This document shows, in pieces, positions 9,757 to 16,323 of a stretch of DNA of 64,000 nt. The notes under the pieces are model-generated. The model had not been told where the DNA came from. It saw only the letters and a program-made list of their open reading frames with translations, and searched no databases. The stretch is from JAWLEP01 sp964553045 (GTDB taxonomy: Bacteria; Fermentibacterota; Fermentibacteria; Fermentibacterales; JCC-6), in contig CAZKJG010000011.1 of assembly GCA_964553045.1 (NCBI GenBank), positions 35,943 through 99,942 on the forward strand, in the 5' to 3' direction. Made by a program: the position numbers and the translations under genes. Positions within the stretch are counted from its first letter, which is position 1, and each line of letters opens with the position of its first letter.

Positions 9757-10571
9757 TGGATGCGGTCAGGGGAGCACTCGACCTGGTCTTCGACGCCGTG
9801 ACCTGGCCGGTGGGCGGGCTGGAGCCGGTCTGGGGGCTTGTTCTGGTCTCGCTGCTTTCGGGCGTATGGATGATACTGCTGTTCAAGAGGACGTCCCCGC
9901 AGGAGTCCATTCGGAACCTGCGCAGGAAGATGGGGGCACAGGCCCTGGGCATGCTCCTCTTCCTGTCGTCACCCCTTCAGGTCTTCCGACTTGCCGGCGG
10001 TCTGCTGTGGAGCAACTTCCGCTACCTGGCAATGATCCTACTGCCCCTGGTCGTAATCGCCCTGCCCTTCGGGCTCACCTACGGCCAGCTCGAGGCCCGG
10101 TACGCCCACGACTACCTGACACCCGGCGACACGCTCACCGCCACCCTGGGCTTTTCGGCGAGCGTGCCTCGCGATGAAGACGTCATCTCATCATCCGATG
10201 AGCTGATGCCAATACCGCCACTGGTCACGGTCGACTCGCTCAGACAGGTCAGCCTCAGGCTGAGGACAGAGGGCGAAGGCCCGCGAAGCATAACCGTAGC
10301 CGGAGCCGTGCTTCCCGTGGGCCGGCGGTCGCTCCGTTCGGGCCGCATAGTCTACGGCGGCGCCGAGACCCCCTCCCTGGCGGCGCTGTTCAGGCCGGCC
10401 AACAGACTGATATCATCAGTACCCGGCGACTCGCTGAGTTCGTTTCGGGTTTTTCTTCGCGACCGCGAGTATCATCTGCTCTGGTCGGGCTGGTCCTGGT
10501 TTGCCGTTTTCCTCGTCTTCTCAACGCTCTCCGCCGTGGCTGGCGCCGTAGTTTTCAAGGTGAGGGTCTAG
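9756..10571 (+). CDS. Membrane protein of the phosphodiesterase cluster, unknown function
   Basis: 271 residues; the ATG overlaps the preceding stop (TGATG), which implies translational coupling to the phosphodiesterases. Three hydrophobic stretches are visible: about residues 23-42 (VWGLVLVSLLSGVWMILLF), about 85-110 (FRYLAMILLPLVVIALPFGL), and the C-terminus (WFAVFLVFSTLSAVAGAVV). A positively charged cytoplasmic linker (RNLRRKMGAQ) and an extracytoplasmic loop of about 130 residues lie between them. I recall similar small membrane proteins next to phosphodiesterases of this class in other phyla, but I cannot name a characterised family. A structural or anchoring partner is a reasonable inference. 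Confidence 0.8.
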   Translation: MDAVRGALDLVFDAVTWPVGGLEPVWGLVLVSLLSGVWMILLFKRTSPQESIRNLRRKMGAQALGMLLFLSSPLQVFRLAGGLLWSNFRYLAMILLPLVVIALPFGLTYGQLEARYAHDYLTPGDTLTATLGFSASVPRDEDVISSSDELMPIPPLVTVDSLRQVSLRLRTEGEGPRSITVAGAVLPVGRRSLRSGRIVYGGAETPSLAALFRPANRLISSVPGDSLSSFRVFLRDREYHLLWSGWSWFAVFLVFSTLSAVAGAVVFKVRV

Positions 10572-10588
10572 ATCCAGAAGGAGGCAGC

Positions 10589-10789
10589 ATGGCCAAGAAG
10601 CTGAAGATCAGAATGGAAGCCGGGATGCTTGAGAGGATCCGCAAAGTTGCCAAGGCCGGCGGGTACTCGTCGGAGCAGGAGTTCGTGATGCACGTCCTGG
10701 AGAGGGAGCTGGAGCAGCTGGACCCCGGTGACGCCGAGTCCGAGGAGGAGATCCGCAAGAAGATGGAGGGCCTGGGCTACATCTCCTAA
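10589..10789 (+). CDS. Small ribbon-helix-helix (CopG-like) protein with LGYI-type tail
   Basis: 66 residues. Residues 1-45 fit a ribbon-helix-helix DNA-binding fold: a short basic strand (KKLKIRME) and two helices (AGMLERIRKVAKAGGYSS and QEFVMHVLERELEQL). An acidic linker leads to the C-terminal tail EEEIRKKMEGLGYIS. The same tail ends the convergent APS-kinase-like protein at 10907-11323 (EEEIRKKLSDLGYL) and, more loosely, the decayed sulfatase at 61226. GGAGG precedes the ATG. The gene closes the phosphodiesterase operon, 17 bases after the membrane gene. A regulator or adaptor role is inference. Confidence 0.75.
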   Translation: MAKKLKIRMEAGMLERIRKVAKAGGYSSEQEFVMHVLERELEQLDPGDAESEEEIRKKMEGLGYIS

Positions 10790-10791
10790 AA

Positions 10792-10881
10792 GGGGACGGA
10801 GGTATTTTAAATCATATATAATCTGCGGCATGTGCCCGTAACAGTGGTCCTTTATATTTGATTTAAAATACCTCCGTCCCC
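10792..10881. repeat. Long inverted repeat between convergent genes (REP/MITE-like)
   Basis: Two 30-base arms, 10792-10821 and 10852-10881, match with one mismatch and flank a 30-base spacer. Each arm starts GGGGACGGAGGTATTTTAAA at its outer end, so the GC-rich part is outside and the AT-rich part inside. The base composition differs strongly from the surrounding coding DNA. It fills the space between the stop codons of the ribbon-helix-helix gene and the APS-kinase-like gene and could also act as a bidirectional terminator. The outer motif resembles REP elements mobilised by IS200-like Y1 transposases; no transposase is in the window. Confidence 0.8.
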
Positions 10882-10906
10882 GCGTGTGTCCCCGCCTGTT
10901 CCCCGC

Positions 10907-11323
10907 CTACAGGTAACCGAGGTCGGAAAGCTTCTTCCTGATCTCCTCTTCCTCATCGGGATGGACGTCGTGCTCGGGCGGTGGCACCAGACCCGCCAGC
11001 TCGAGCTCGCGGATGAAGACTCTCATCATCTCCCTGCTCTTCAGCATGACCTCGGACACCTTTCGGACCTCGACATCCCCCGGATCTACCTCCGGCATCT
11101 CCGAGCAGCCGGAGGTGATCACTATCACGTCATGCCGGGCGAGCATCGCGCAGGCGGCCGCCTTTCCGTCTGCGCTGGTGTCCTCCACGCCCATCTTCTC
11201 CAGGGCGTCCCGGTGGAGGACCTCCACCCTTCCGCCCCTTGACAGGAGCTCGCTTCCCAGGCTGTCTGCCATCGCATCGGCCTGCTGGCTGTCGGAGGCG
11301 ATCCAGATGACTACGCCCCTCAT
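10907..11323 (-). CDS. APS-kinase-like protein lacking the P-loop
   Basis: 138 residues. The N-terminal half follows the adenylylsulfate kinase pattern: MRGVVIWI, a helix, then SRGGRVEVLHRD (compare ARGYRVEVLDGD in CysC), and AMLARHDVIVITSGCS (compare LADAGVIVIVAFIS). Where CysC has the ATP-binding GLSGAGKST, this protein reads ASDSQQADA, so it should not bind ATP as a kinase. It ends with the tail EEEIRKKLSDLGYL shared with the small protein at 10589. Its start overlaps the stop of sat by four bases, so it is the second gene of a sat operon. A regulatory or scaffolding pseudo-enzyme of sulfate activation is the best inference. Confidence 0.65.
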   Translation of the reverse strand: MRGVVIWIASDSQQADAMADSLGSELLSRGGRVEVLHRDALEKMGVEDTSADGKAAACAMLARHDVIVITSGCSEMPEVDPGDVEVRKVSEVMLKSREMMRVFIRELELAGLVPPPEHDVHPDEEEEIRKKLSDLGYL

Positions 11324-12483
11324 CGGCTCTCCTTTCCGGACTGTGCAGCCTTCATGAGTATCTCCGCGATCTCGGGCCGGGTGAACTCGATCGGCGGAGT
11401 CTCCCCGGCCCGAAGCATCGCCCGCACCTTGCGTCCGGAAAGGAAGATGTGATCATCCCCTCCGTGGGGACATGTCTTGGCGGTGGCCATGCCCTGGCAC
11501 CTGACGCAGTAGAATGCGTGCTCGAACTTCAGCGGCACCACCTCGAGCTCGTCGGCGTCCATTCCCTCGAAGATCATCTGCGCGTCGTAGGTCCCGTAGA
11601 AGTCACCGACCCCGGCATGGTCGCGGCCGACTATGAAGTGGCTGCATCCGTAGTTCTTCCTCAGCAGGGCGTGGAACACCGCCTCTCGGGGGCCGGCGTA
11701 TCGCATGGCGGCCGGGAAGACGCTCATGGCCACCCTGGTCTCCGGGTAGTACTTCTCCAGAATCTCGTTGTAGCACTGCATGCGCACCTCTGCAGGGATA
11801 TCGTCGGACTTTGTCTCCCCCACCAGCGGGTGCAGCAGAAGGCCGTCGACTATCTCCAGGGCGCACTTCTGGATGTACTCATGGGCCCTGTGTATGGGGT
11901 TGCGAGTCTGGAAGGCCACTACGCTCTTCCAACCCTTGGCCCTGAAGAGGACCCTAGTCTCCTTGGGCTCCAGGCGGTAGCGGTAGAAGGTCTGCTCATC
12001 CCGGCGCACTATCGCCCTTACGCCGCCGCCGATGTAGCTGCCGGAGAGGCCCCGGAGGTACTGCACTCCGGGATGCGATTCGTCTGTGGTTCCCAGACAC
12101 TTCTCGGCCTCGTGATCGAGGTCGGCCCGGTATACGTCCGTAACCTCTATGTCACCCCAGACCCTGCCGTCTTCGTCTCGGAGTGCGGCGCGGTCACCGC
12201 TTTGAACGTCCGGGTCATCGGGTTTGACCGACAGGGTTACCGGCAGAGACCATATGGGCCCCGAGGAGAGGTGCATCAGATCCACCACGCCCATATAGTC
12301 ATGACGGTCCATGAATCCCTCCAGAGGGCTCATGGCTCCGTTTGCGATCATCTCCAGGTCGTTGAGCTCGCGGGAGTTGACAGTCAGGGTGGGCAGCTCG
12401 GCTGCCTCCTGCACAAGGGCTTCCGCCTCATCCCCCTTGAGCTGTCTGTCTATCAGTCTGCCTCCGTGCGGGGCAACCAGCAT
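11320..12483 (-). CDS. sat: Sulfate adenylyltransferase (ATP sulfurylase)
   Basis: 387 residues, normal for single-domain Sat. It makes adenosine 5'-phosphosulfate and pyrophosphate from ATP and sulfate (or the reverse) in the cytoplasm. Visible marks: AFQTRNPIHRAHEY (the QxRNPxHxxHE nucleotide-binding motif), HPLVGETKSDDIP, AAMRYAGPREAVFHALLRKNYGCSHFIVGRDHAGVGDFY, and a C-terminal metal site CVRCQGMATAKTCPH typical of bacterial and archaeal Sat. The ATG at 12483 has only a weak Shine-Dalgarno sequence. A good minus-strand promoter lies at 12558-12585. The partner gene in the operon is an APS-kinase-like protein without a P-loop, so the fate of APS is unclear. Confidence 0.95.
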   Translation of the reverse strand: MLVAPHGGRLIDRQLKGDEAEALVQEAAELPTLTVNSRELNDLEMIANGAMSPLEGFMDRHDYMGVVDLMHLSSGPIWSLPVTLSVKPDDPDVQSGDRAALRDEDGRVWGDIEVTDVYRADLDHEAEKCLGTTDESHPGVQYLRGLSGSYIGGGVRAIVRRDEQTFYRYRLEPKETRVLFRAKGWKSVVAFQTRNPIHRAHEYIQKCALEIVDGLLLHPLVGETKSDDIPAEVRMQCYNEILEKYYPETRVAMSVFPAAMRYAGPREAVFHALLRKNYGCSHFIVGRDHAGVGDFYGTYDAQMIFEGMDADELEVVPLKFEHAFYCVRCQGMATAKTCPHGGDDHIFLSGRKVRAMLRAGETPPIEFTRPEIAEILMKAAQSGKESR

Positions 12484-12557
12484 CTGTACCAGACCTTTCG
12501 GGGTTTCTTCATGGTATCGCGGAACGTATGAAGGACCGGCGCGAAAACCGGTCAGCT

Positions 12558-12585
12558 ATTATACGCACCGGCGGGCGCTCGGCAA
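12558..12585 (-). promoter_or_regulatory. Candidate sigma-70-type promoter for sat
   Basis: On the minus strand: TTGCCG, 16 bases, TATAAT. The perfect -10 box starts about 75 bases upstream of the sat ATG. A hairpin GACCGG/CCGGTC with an 8-base loop (12534-12553) lies at the start of the predicted leader. Confidence 0.55.
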
Positions 12586-12611
12586 AAGGCCCTCTCGGCC
12601 GTCGTGCCGTA

Positions 12612-12764
12612 TCAGAGCAGCAGTACCTGCCGTCCTGTGAATAGCCCCCTCGACTCCGCCGCCGCCGAGAAGTGTAATGTCGGAGGCGTTGATCCGACAC
12701 CGGCCTCCGCTCTGGCGATATCGGCCCTCAGGACTCGAATCCTCTTCGCTTCCGTCGCGCTCAT
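12612..12764 (-). CDS. Possible 50-residue small protein
   Basis: An ATG at 12764 preceded by GAGGGAAGAGAC opens a 50-codon frame: MSATEAKRIRVLRADIARAE, then AGVGSTPPTLHFSAAAESRG, ending RQVLLL. The Shine-Dalgarno sequence and the basic helical N-terminus are the only support. The N-terminus loosely recalls the start of RecA-like ImuA proteins, but the frame stops before any domain. The rest of the 12484-12854 interval holds the sat promoter and a promoter for the ABC operon. It may be a gene remnant. Confidence 0.3.
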   Translation of the reverse strand: MSATEAKRIRVLRADIARAEAGVGSTPPTLHFSAAAESRGLFTGRQVLLL

Positions 12765-12796
12765 GTCTCTTCCCTCGTCAAATTCTGGAGATGGTA

Positions 12797-12825
12797 TTGG
12801 ACATTGGCTGAAGATTTCATAGTAA
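12797..12825 (+). promoter_or_regulatory. Candidate promoter for the ABC exporter operon
   Basis: TTGGAC, 17 bases, TAGTAA on the plus strand, with the predicted transcript starting about 23 bases before the ATG at 12855. The -35 box fits well; the -10 box is moderate. Confidence 0.4.
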
Positions 12826-12854
12826 TACTCCAGCATGAAGGGAGTCGTACACGG

Positions 12855-13736
12855 ATGGAATCGGTACCCCTGGAGCTTACAGACCTGGTAAAGGACTATC
12901 CCCGCAGGTTCGGCCTGTCCAGCTTCACCGCCGTCGACGGCGTCAGCCTGCGGCTGGAAGAGGGCCAGATCCTGGGGTTCCTCGGACCCAACGGCGCCGG
13001 AAAGACGACGACGATCAAGTGCATGCTCGGCCTTCTCAAACCCAGCTCGGGATCGGTGGTCCTGTACGGCAAGCCCCCGGCATCCGCGACCGTCCGCCAA
13101 AGGCTGGGATTCGTTCCGGAGAACCCCGACTACGAAGACAGCTTCACTCCAATGGAGTTCCTTTCCATGTTCGCCCGCATGAGAGACTTGCACGACTCCC
13201 GCACGGAGATGTTGTCCCTTCTGGAGAGAGTGGGCCTCTCCGGATGGGAGGAGACCAGGATCAAGAGCTTCTCCAAGGGCATGCGGCAGAGGATGAGCCT
13301 GGCCCTGGCGCTGCAGTCGATTCCGGACCTGATAGTGATGGACGAACCTACGGGCGGCCTGGATCCACTGGCCCGGAAGGAGTTCCGCGACATCATAATG
13401 GAGGAGAACGAGCGCGGTGCCTCCATCTTCCTGTCCTCCCATCTCCTCTCCGAGGTGGAGGCGGTGTGCCATCGTGCCGTAATCCTGTCCCGGGGACGCG
13501 TGGTGCGGGAGGGGAAAATGGAGGACCTGCTGCGGACCGAGAACACCTACAGCATCACCTGGTCCCCCGGTGGTGGCGGCGAGAAGGTCACCGAGACGGT
13601 CCCTGCAGCCGAGCTGCAGGGCAAGCTGGACGACATCCGCGACAGTGGCGCCCGGATACTGGAAGTCGGACCCAGGAGCCTAACGCTGGAAGAGGTCTTT
13701 CTATCCGCCACCAACGGCAAGGGGGGCGGCGAATGA
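12855..13736 (+). CDS. ABC transporter ATP-binding protein (ABC-2 type exporter)
   Basis: 293 residues. It powers an ABC-2 exporter from the cytoplasmic side. Walker A GPNGAGKTTT, Q-loop region (GFVPENPDYEDSFTP), signature FSKGMRQRMSLALAL (a CcmA/NatA-like variant), Walker B LIVMDEPTGGLDP and the H-loop region (FLSSHLLSEVEAVCH) are all present. The C-terminal 80 residues (GGGGEKVTETVPAAE...) form the accessory domain common in this subfamily, ending LTLEEVFLSATNG. The ATG at 12855 follows AAGGGAG; an upstream in-frame start at 12804 has no Shine-Dalgarno sequence. Its stop overlaps the permease ATG (ATGA). Confidence 0.93.
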   Translation: MESVPLELTDLVKDYPRRFGLSSFTAVDGVSLRLEEGQILGFLGPNGAGKTTTIKCMLGLLKPSSGSVVLYGKPPASATVRQRLGFVPENPDYEDSFTPMEFLSMFARMRDLHDSRTEMLSLLERVGLSGWEETRIKSFSKGMRQRMSLALALQSIPDLIVMDEPTGGLDPLARKEFRDIIMEENERGASIFLSSHLLSEVEAVCHRAVILSRGRVVREGKMEDLLRTENTYSITWSPGGGGEKVTETVPAAELQGKLDDIRDSGARILEVGPRSLTLEEVFLSATNGKGGGE

Positions 13737-14488
13737 GGGCCGTATGGACCTTCGCCCTGATGACGATGCGCAGCCTCCTGCGGCGCAGGACGATCTGGGG
13801 AATAGTGCTGGTCATCGTCCTGGCCCTGCTGGGAATCGGCCAGGTTCCTTCCTTCGACGTGTCCGGCCAAAGCCGCTTCATAATCGAGTTCGGCCTGTTC
13901 GGCCTGGAGATGGGGGCGCTGCTGCTGGCCATCGGGCTGGCCTCCAACATATACCCCCGCGACCGGGAGAGCAGGACCATACAGCCCCTTCTCGCCGTCC
14001 CCCTTTCCCGTGCGCGCTACCTTCTCGGCCGGTTCCTGGGGGCCGCCATCGTCTGCGGAGCGGCGATGCTGGTAGGCTGCCTGGGTCTGATGCTGATTCT
14101 GACCCTCAACGGTTTTGCAGTGCCAGCTTCCCTACTTCCCGCCACCCTTCTCCTCCTGGTGGAGGGCTGGTTCCTCCTGGCGGTTGTCTTCTTCTTCAGC
14201 TTCTGGACGTCGCCTCCGCTCAACGCACCTCTGACGGTGATGATCTTCATCCTCTCCCAGATGAGCGTGAGGGAGTTCGTGGGCCTGTTGCCCGGCGCCC
14301 CCGGCCTGATGAGAACGCTGAGGCTCCTCCTGCCCCACATGGACGTGTTCCACATCAAGGATCCCATAGCCCATGGTGTGGACGTACCGCTGGTCTATTT
14401 CCTGCTCGCGGCTCTCTACGGCATAGCGTACTCGGTCTTCATGCTCTCCGTGGCCCTGGCCGTCTTCCGGGAGCGTGACCTGAAATGA
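13733..14488 (+). CDS. ABC-2 type transporter permease
   Basis: 251 residues with six hydrophobic segments: TIWGIVLVIVLALLGIG, GLEMGALLLAIGLASNI, FLGAAIVCGAAMLVGCLGLM, LLPATLLLLVEGWFLLAVVFFF, LTVMIFILSQM and VYFLLAALYGIAYSVFMLSV. The motif YPRDRESRTIQPLLAVPLSR after the second segment is typical of ABC-2 permeases of the NosY/NatB type. It is coupled to the ATPase by ATGA overlap and to the following lipoprotein gene by another ATGA overlap. The exported substrate is unknown. Confidence 0.9.
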   Translation: MRAVWTFALMTMRSLLRRRTIWGIVLVIVLALLGIGQVPSFDVSGQSRFIIEFGLFGLEMGALLLAIGLASNIYPRDRESRTIQPLLAVPLSRARYLLGRFLGAAIVCGAAMLVGCLGLMLILTLNGFAVPASLLPATLLLLVEGWFLLAVVFFFSFWTSPPLNAPLTVMIFILSQMSVREFVGLLPGAPGLMRTLRLLLPHMDVFHIKDPIAHGVDVPLVYFLLAALYGIAYSVFMLSVALAVFRERDLK

Positions 14489-14847
14489 GGGGACTCTACG
14501 CTATTCTCGCCCTGGTGCTGATGGCCGGGGGCTGCGGCGGGAAGGTCGACTACGATATCTCCGAGGCGGCCCCCGAGGAGCACCTCGACGGGGAGGGCGA
14601 AGATCATCACCACGGGGAACATGACCATGCCGAAGATGAAGTGGGGCGGGACATCTCCGGCGCCGTGGACAACAGGCACCACCATGAGCCGGGGGTGCGC
14701 AACCACGGCACGCAGTGGTTCTTCAACCAGCCCTGGGCCGCAACCTTCATCTGGGGCAAGATGCTCAGGGACGCCGTCATACTCCTGGCCCTGGCGGCCG
14801 GGGTGTTTCTCGTCTCCCGGCTTTTCCGGCGCAGATGGCAACGCTAG
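14485..14847 (+). CDS. Histidine-rich lipoprotein of the ABC operon
   Basis: 120 residues. The N-terminus LYAILALVLMAGGC is a lipoprotein signal (lipobox MAGG-C). The mature part contains an acidic, His-rich run (EDHHHGEHDHAEDE, about residues 39-52, and NRHHHEPG, about 63-70) that could bind divalent metal. A hydrophobic C-terminal segment (AVILLALAAGVFLVSRLF) followed by basic residues suggests a second membrane contact. Overlaps with both neighbours place it firmly in the exporter operon. Metal binding is inference from composition; no known family is recognised. Confidence 0.75.
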   Translation: MRGLYAILALVLMAGGCGGKVDYDISEAAPEEHLDGEGEDHHHGEHDHAEDEVGRDISGAVDNRHHHEPGVRNHGTQWFFNQPWAATFIWGKMLRDAVILLALAAGVFLVSRLFRRRWQR

Positions 14848-15521
14848 GCAGGACCTCCCGCACCGCATTGGCCCTCCTTGTAGCCGCGGCCGCGCTCGCT
14901 GCCGCCGTAATTTCGGGAAGGGAGGCCTCCAGGCAGGTCAGCGGCGGGTCACCGTCGCTTGACGTGCTCTCCTCGGGTCTGAACAGGATCGCCGAGTTCA
15001 CGGGCGACGTCATATACCTCAGGATCGACGATTACCACCACATCTGGATGTACCAGGGCCACGAATGGACCGAAGCCACGGACTACCTGCCCATGGTCTG
15101 GCTGGTGAGCAGGCTGAAGCCGGAATACGCCCGCAACTACATAAACGGCGGCCATCACCTGGCCGTGAACCTAGGCCGTGTCGGGGAGGGCGTGCGCTTC
15201 ATGAGGAGGGGGCTTCGGAAGTGCCCGAACAGCCTGGATCTCGTATGGGAGTACGCAGTGGTCCTGTGGAGGACGGGATACGGAACGCTCTACGAGCGAC
15301 AGAAGGCAGTATGGCGCTATCTCCGGATGGTCCGCAGGCTGCGGGGGGACTCGGATGAGCCCTGGAACGAGTACAACTCCCTGATGGTGCTGGCTGAGCT
15401 GTTCGAGGCCGACACTGGACGGGCCAACCACGTCAGAATCGCGGCAATATACAAAGACCTTCACCGCAACCGAGCACGAACCTGGCGGTACCTGCGGAGA
15501 TCCTCAGGCGCTAGCGGCTGA
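14835..15521 (+). CDS. Membrane-anchored protein of the ABC operon, TPR-like
   Basis: 228 residues, starting 13 bases inside the previous gene. One N-terminal membrane segment (TALALLVAAAALAAAVI) is followed by a helical domain: NYINGGHHLAVNLGRVGEGVRFMRRGLRKCPNSLDLVWEYA looks like one or two tetratricopeptide-like helix pairs. The segment IYLRIDDYHHIWMYQGHEWTE just after the anchor is distinctive. It is the last gene of the exporter operon, and its stop overlaps the stop of the convergent acetyltransferase gene by 11 bases. A partner or assembly role for the transporter is inference. Confidence 0.75.
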   Translation: MATLGRTSRTALALLVAAAALAAAVISGREASRQVSGGSPSLDVLSSGLNRIAEFTGDVIYLRIDDYHHIWMYQGHEWTEATDYLPMVWLVSRLKPEYARNYINGGHHLAVNLGRVGEGVRFMRRGLRKCPNSLDLVWEYAVVLWRTGYGTLYERQKAVWRYLRMVRRLRGDSDEPWNEYNSLMVLAELFEADTGRANHVRIAAIYKDLHRNRARTWRYLRRSSGASG

Positions 15522-16323
15522 AGAGAAGCATGTTGGGGCCGCCGAGCTCATCCCAGCTCTCGTAACCCATTCCCAGCAGAGCGGTAAGCGTTTCCCCGGC
15601 GTACTCGGGCAGTACGATGCTGTGCTCATCCAGCCCCCTTTCGGCCACATGGGCGGAGATCCCTTCCGCCAGCCCGGAAGCCTCGCTCAGACCGGAAGGA
15701 AGGGATATGTAGCAGTTGCCCGACCGCTGGGCCAGGAAGGTGGCCGAACCACACCGGAGGGCATCGACGCGTTTCAGAAGCCACGCCCTTCCATCGGGGG
15801 TGTTGCGCACGAAGGTCCAGCCGGCGGAGAGGTGATTCCCCATCGCAGCGAGCTCCTCCCCGACGTTCTCCGCCGGCCGCACGCGAGCTTCCGAACGGGC
15901 GATGCCCGGCCCGCTGAGAATGTAGTAGGCCTCGACCACCTCGAAGCCCAGGTCAGTGGCTATGGATATGCTCTCCGTATTGTGTACGTAGGTTGCGAAC
16001 TCCATGGCCCTGGCCTCGCCGGCCTCGATGGCGGCCCCGCCCAGATCAACGGCAAACTCCACAAGGCGTCTTCCGTATCCCCGGGAGCGGAAATCGGGAT
16101 GTACGCGCAGGCCCTCCAGCCAGACCACACCGGCGGGCATCCGGGTGACCTTGACCGCGCCGACTACCTGCTCTTCGGCAATTCCCACGAACAGCCCGCC
16201 CTCGGATATCCATCCGGCCGCAACCTCTTCCAGGTAGTCAGAGCCTTCCCAGGTGCTGCGCGATATCTCGGCCAGCCTGGGAAGATCCGCATGGTCCGCA
16301 GGCCTTACTTCGAGCTCGCTCAT
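15511..16323 (-). CDS. GNAT-family N-acetyltransferase
   Basis: 270 residues. The N-terminal GNAT domain shows GAVKVTRMPAGVVWLEGLRVHPDFRSRGYGRRLVEFA, with the acetyl-CoA-binding R-x-x-G-x-G/A loop SRGYGRR at about residues 83-89, and the usual NTESISIATDLGFEVVE end. A second, degenerate GNAT-like half follows (GNCYISLPSG... to LLGMGYESWDELGGPNMLLF). The ATG at 16323 overlaps the stop of the diguanylate cyclase gene, so the two are coupled. A long in-frame extension to 16509 lies inside that gene and is not used. The acceptor substrate is unknown. Confidence 0.85.
   Translation of the reverse strand: MSELEVRPADHADLPRLAEISRSTWEGSDYLEEVAAGWISEGGLFVGIAEEQVVGAVKVTRMPAGVVWLEGLRVHPDFRSRGYGRRLVEFAVDLGGAAIEAGEARAMEFATYVHNTESISIATDLGFEVVEAYYILSGPGIARSEARVRPAENVGEELAAMGNHLSAGWTFVRNTPDGRAWLLKRVDALRCGSATFLAQRSGNCYISLPSGLSEASGLAEGISAHVAERGLDEHSIVLPEYAGETLTALLGMGYESWDELGGPNMLLFSR

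Noticed and set aside
12612..13472. 286-codon minus-strand frame opposite the ABC ATPase gene
   Set aside because: Antisense to intact Walker motifs; only its last 50 codons lie outside the ABC gene, and these are listed separately as a low-confidence small protein.
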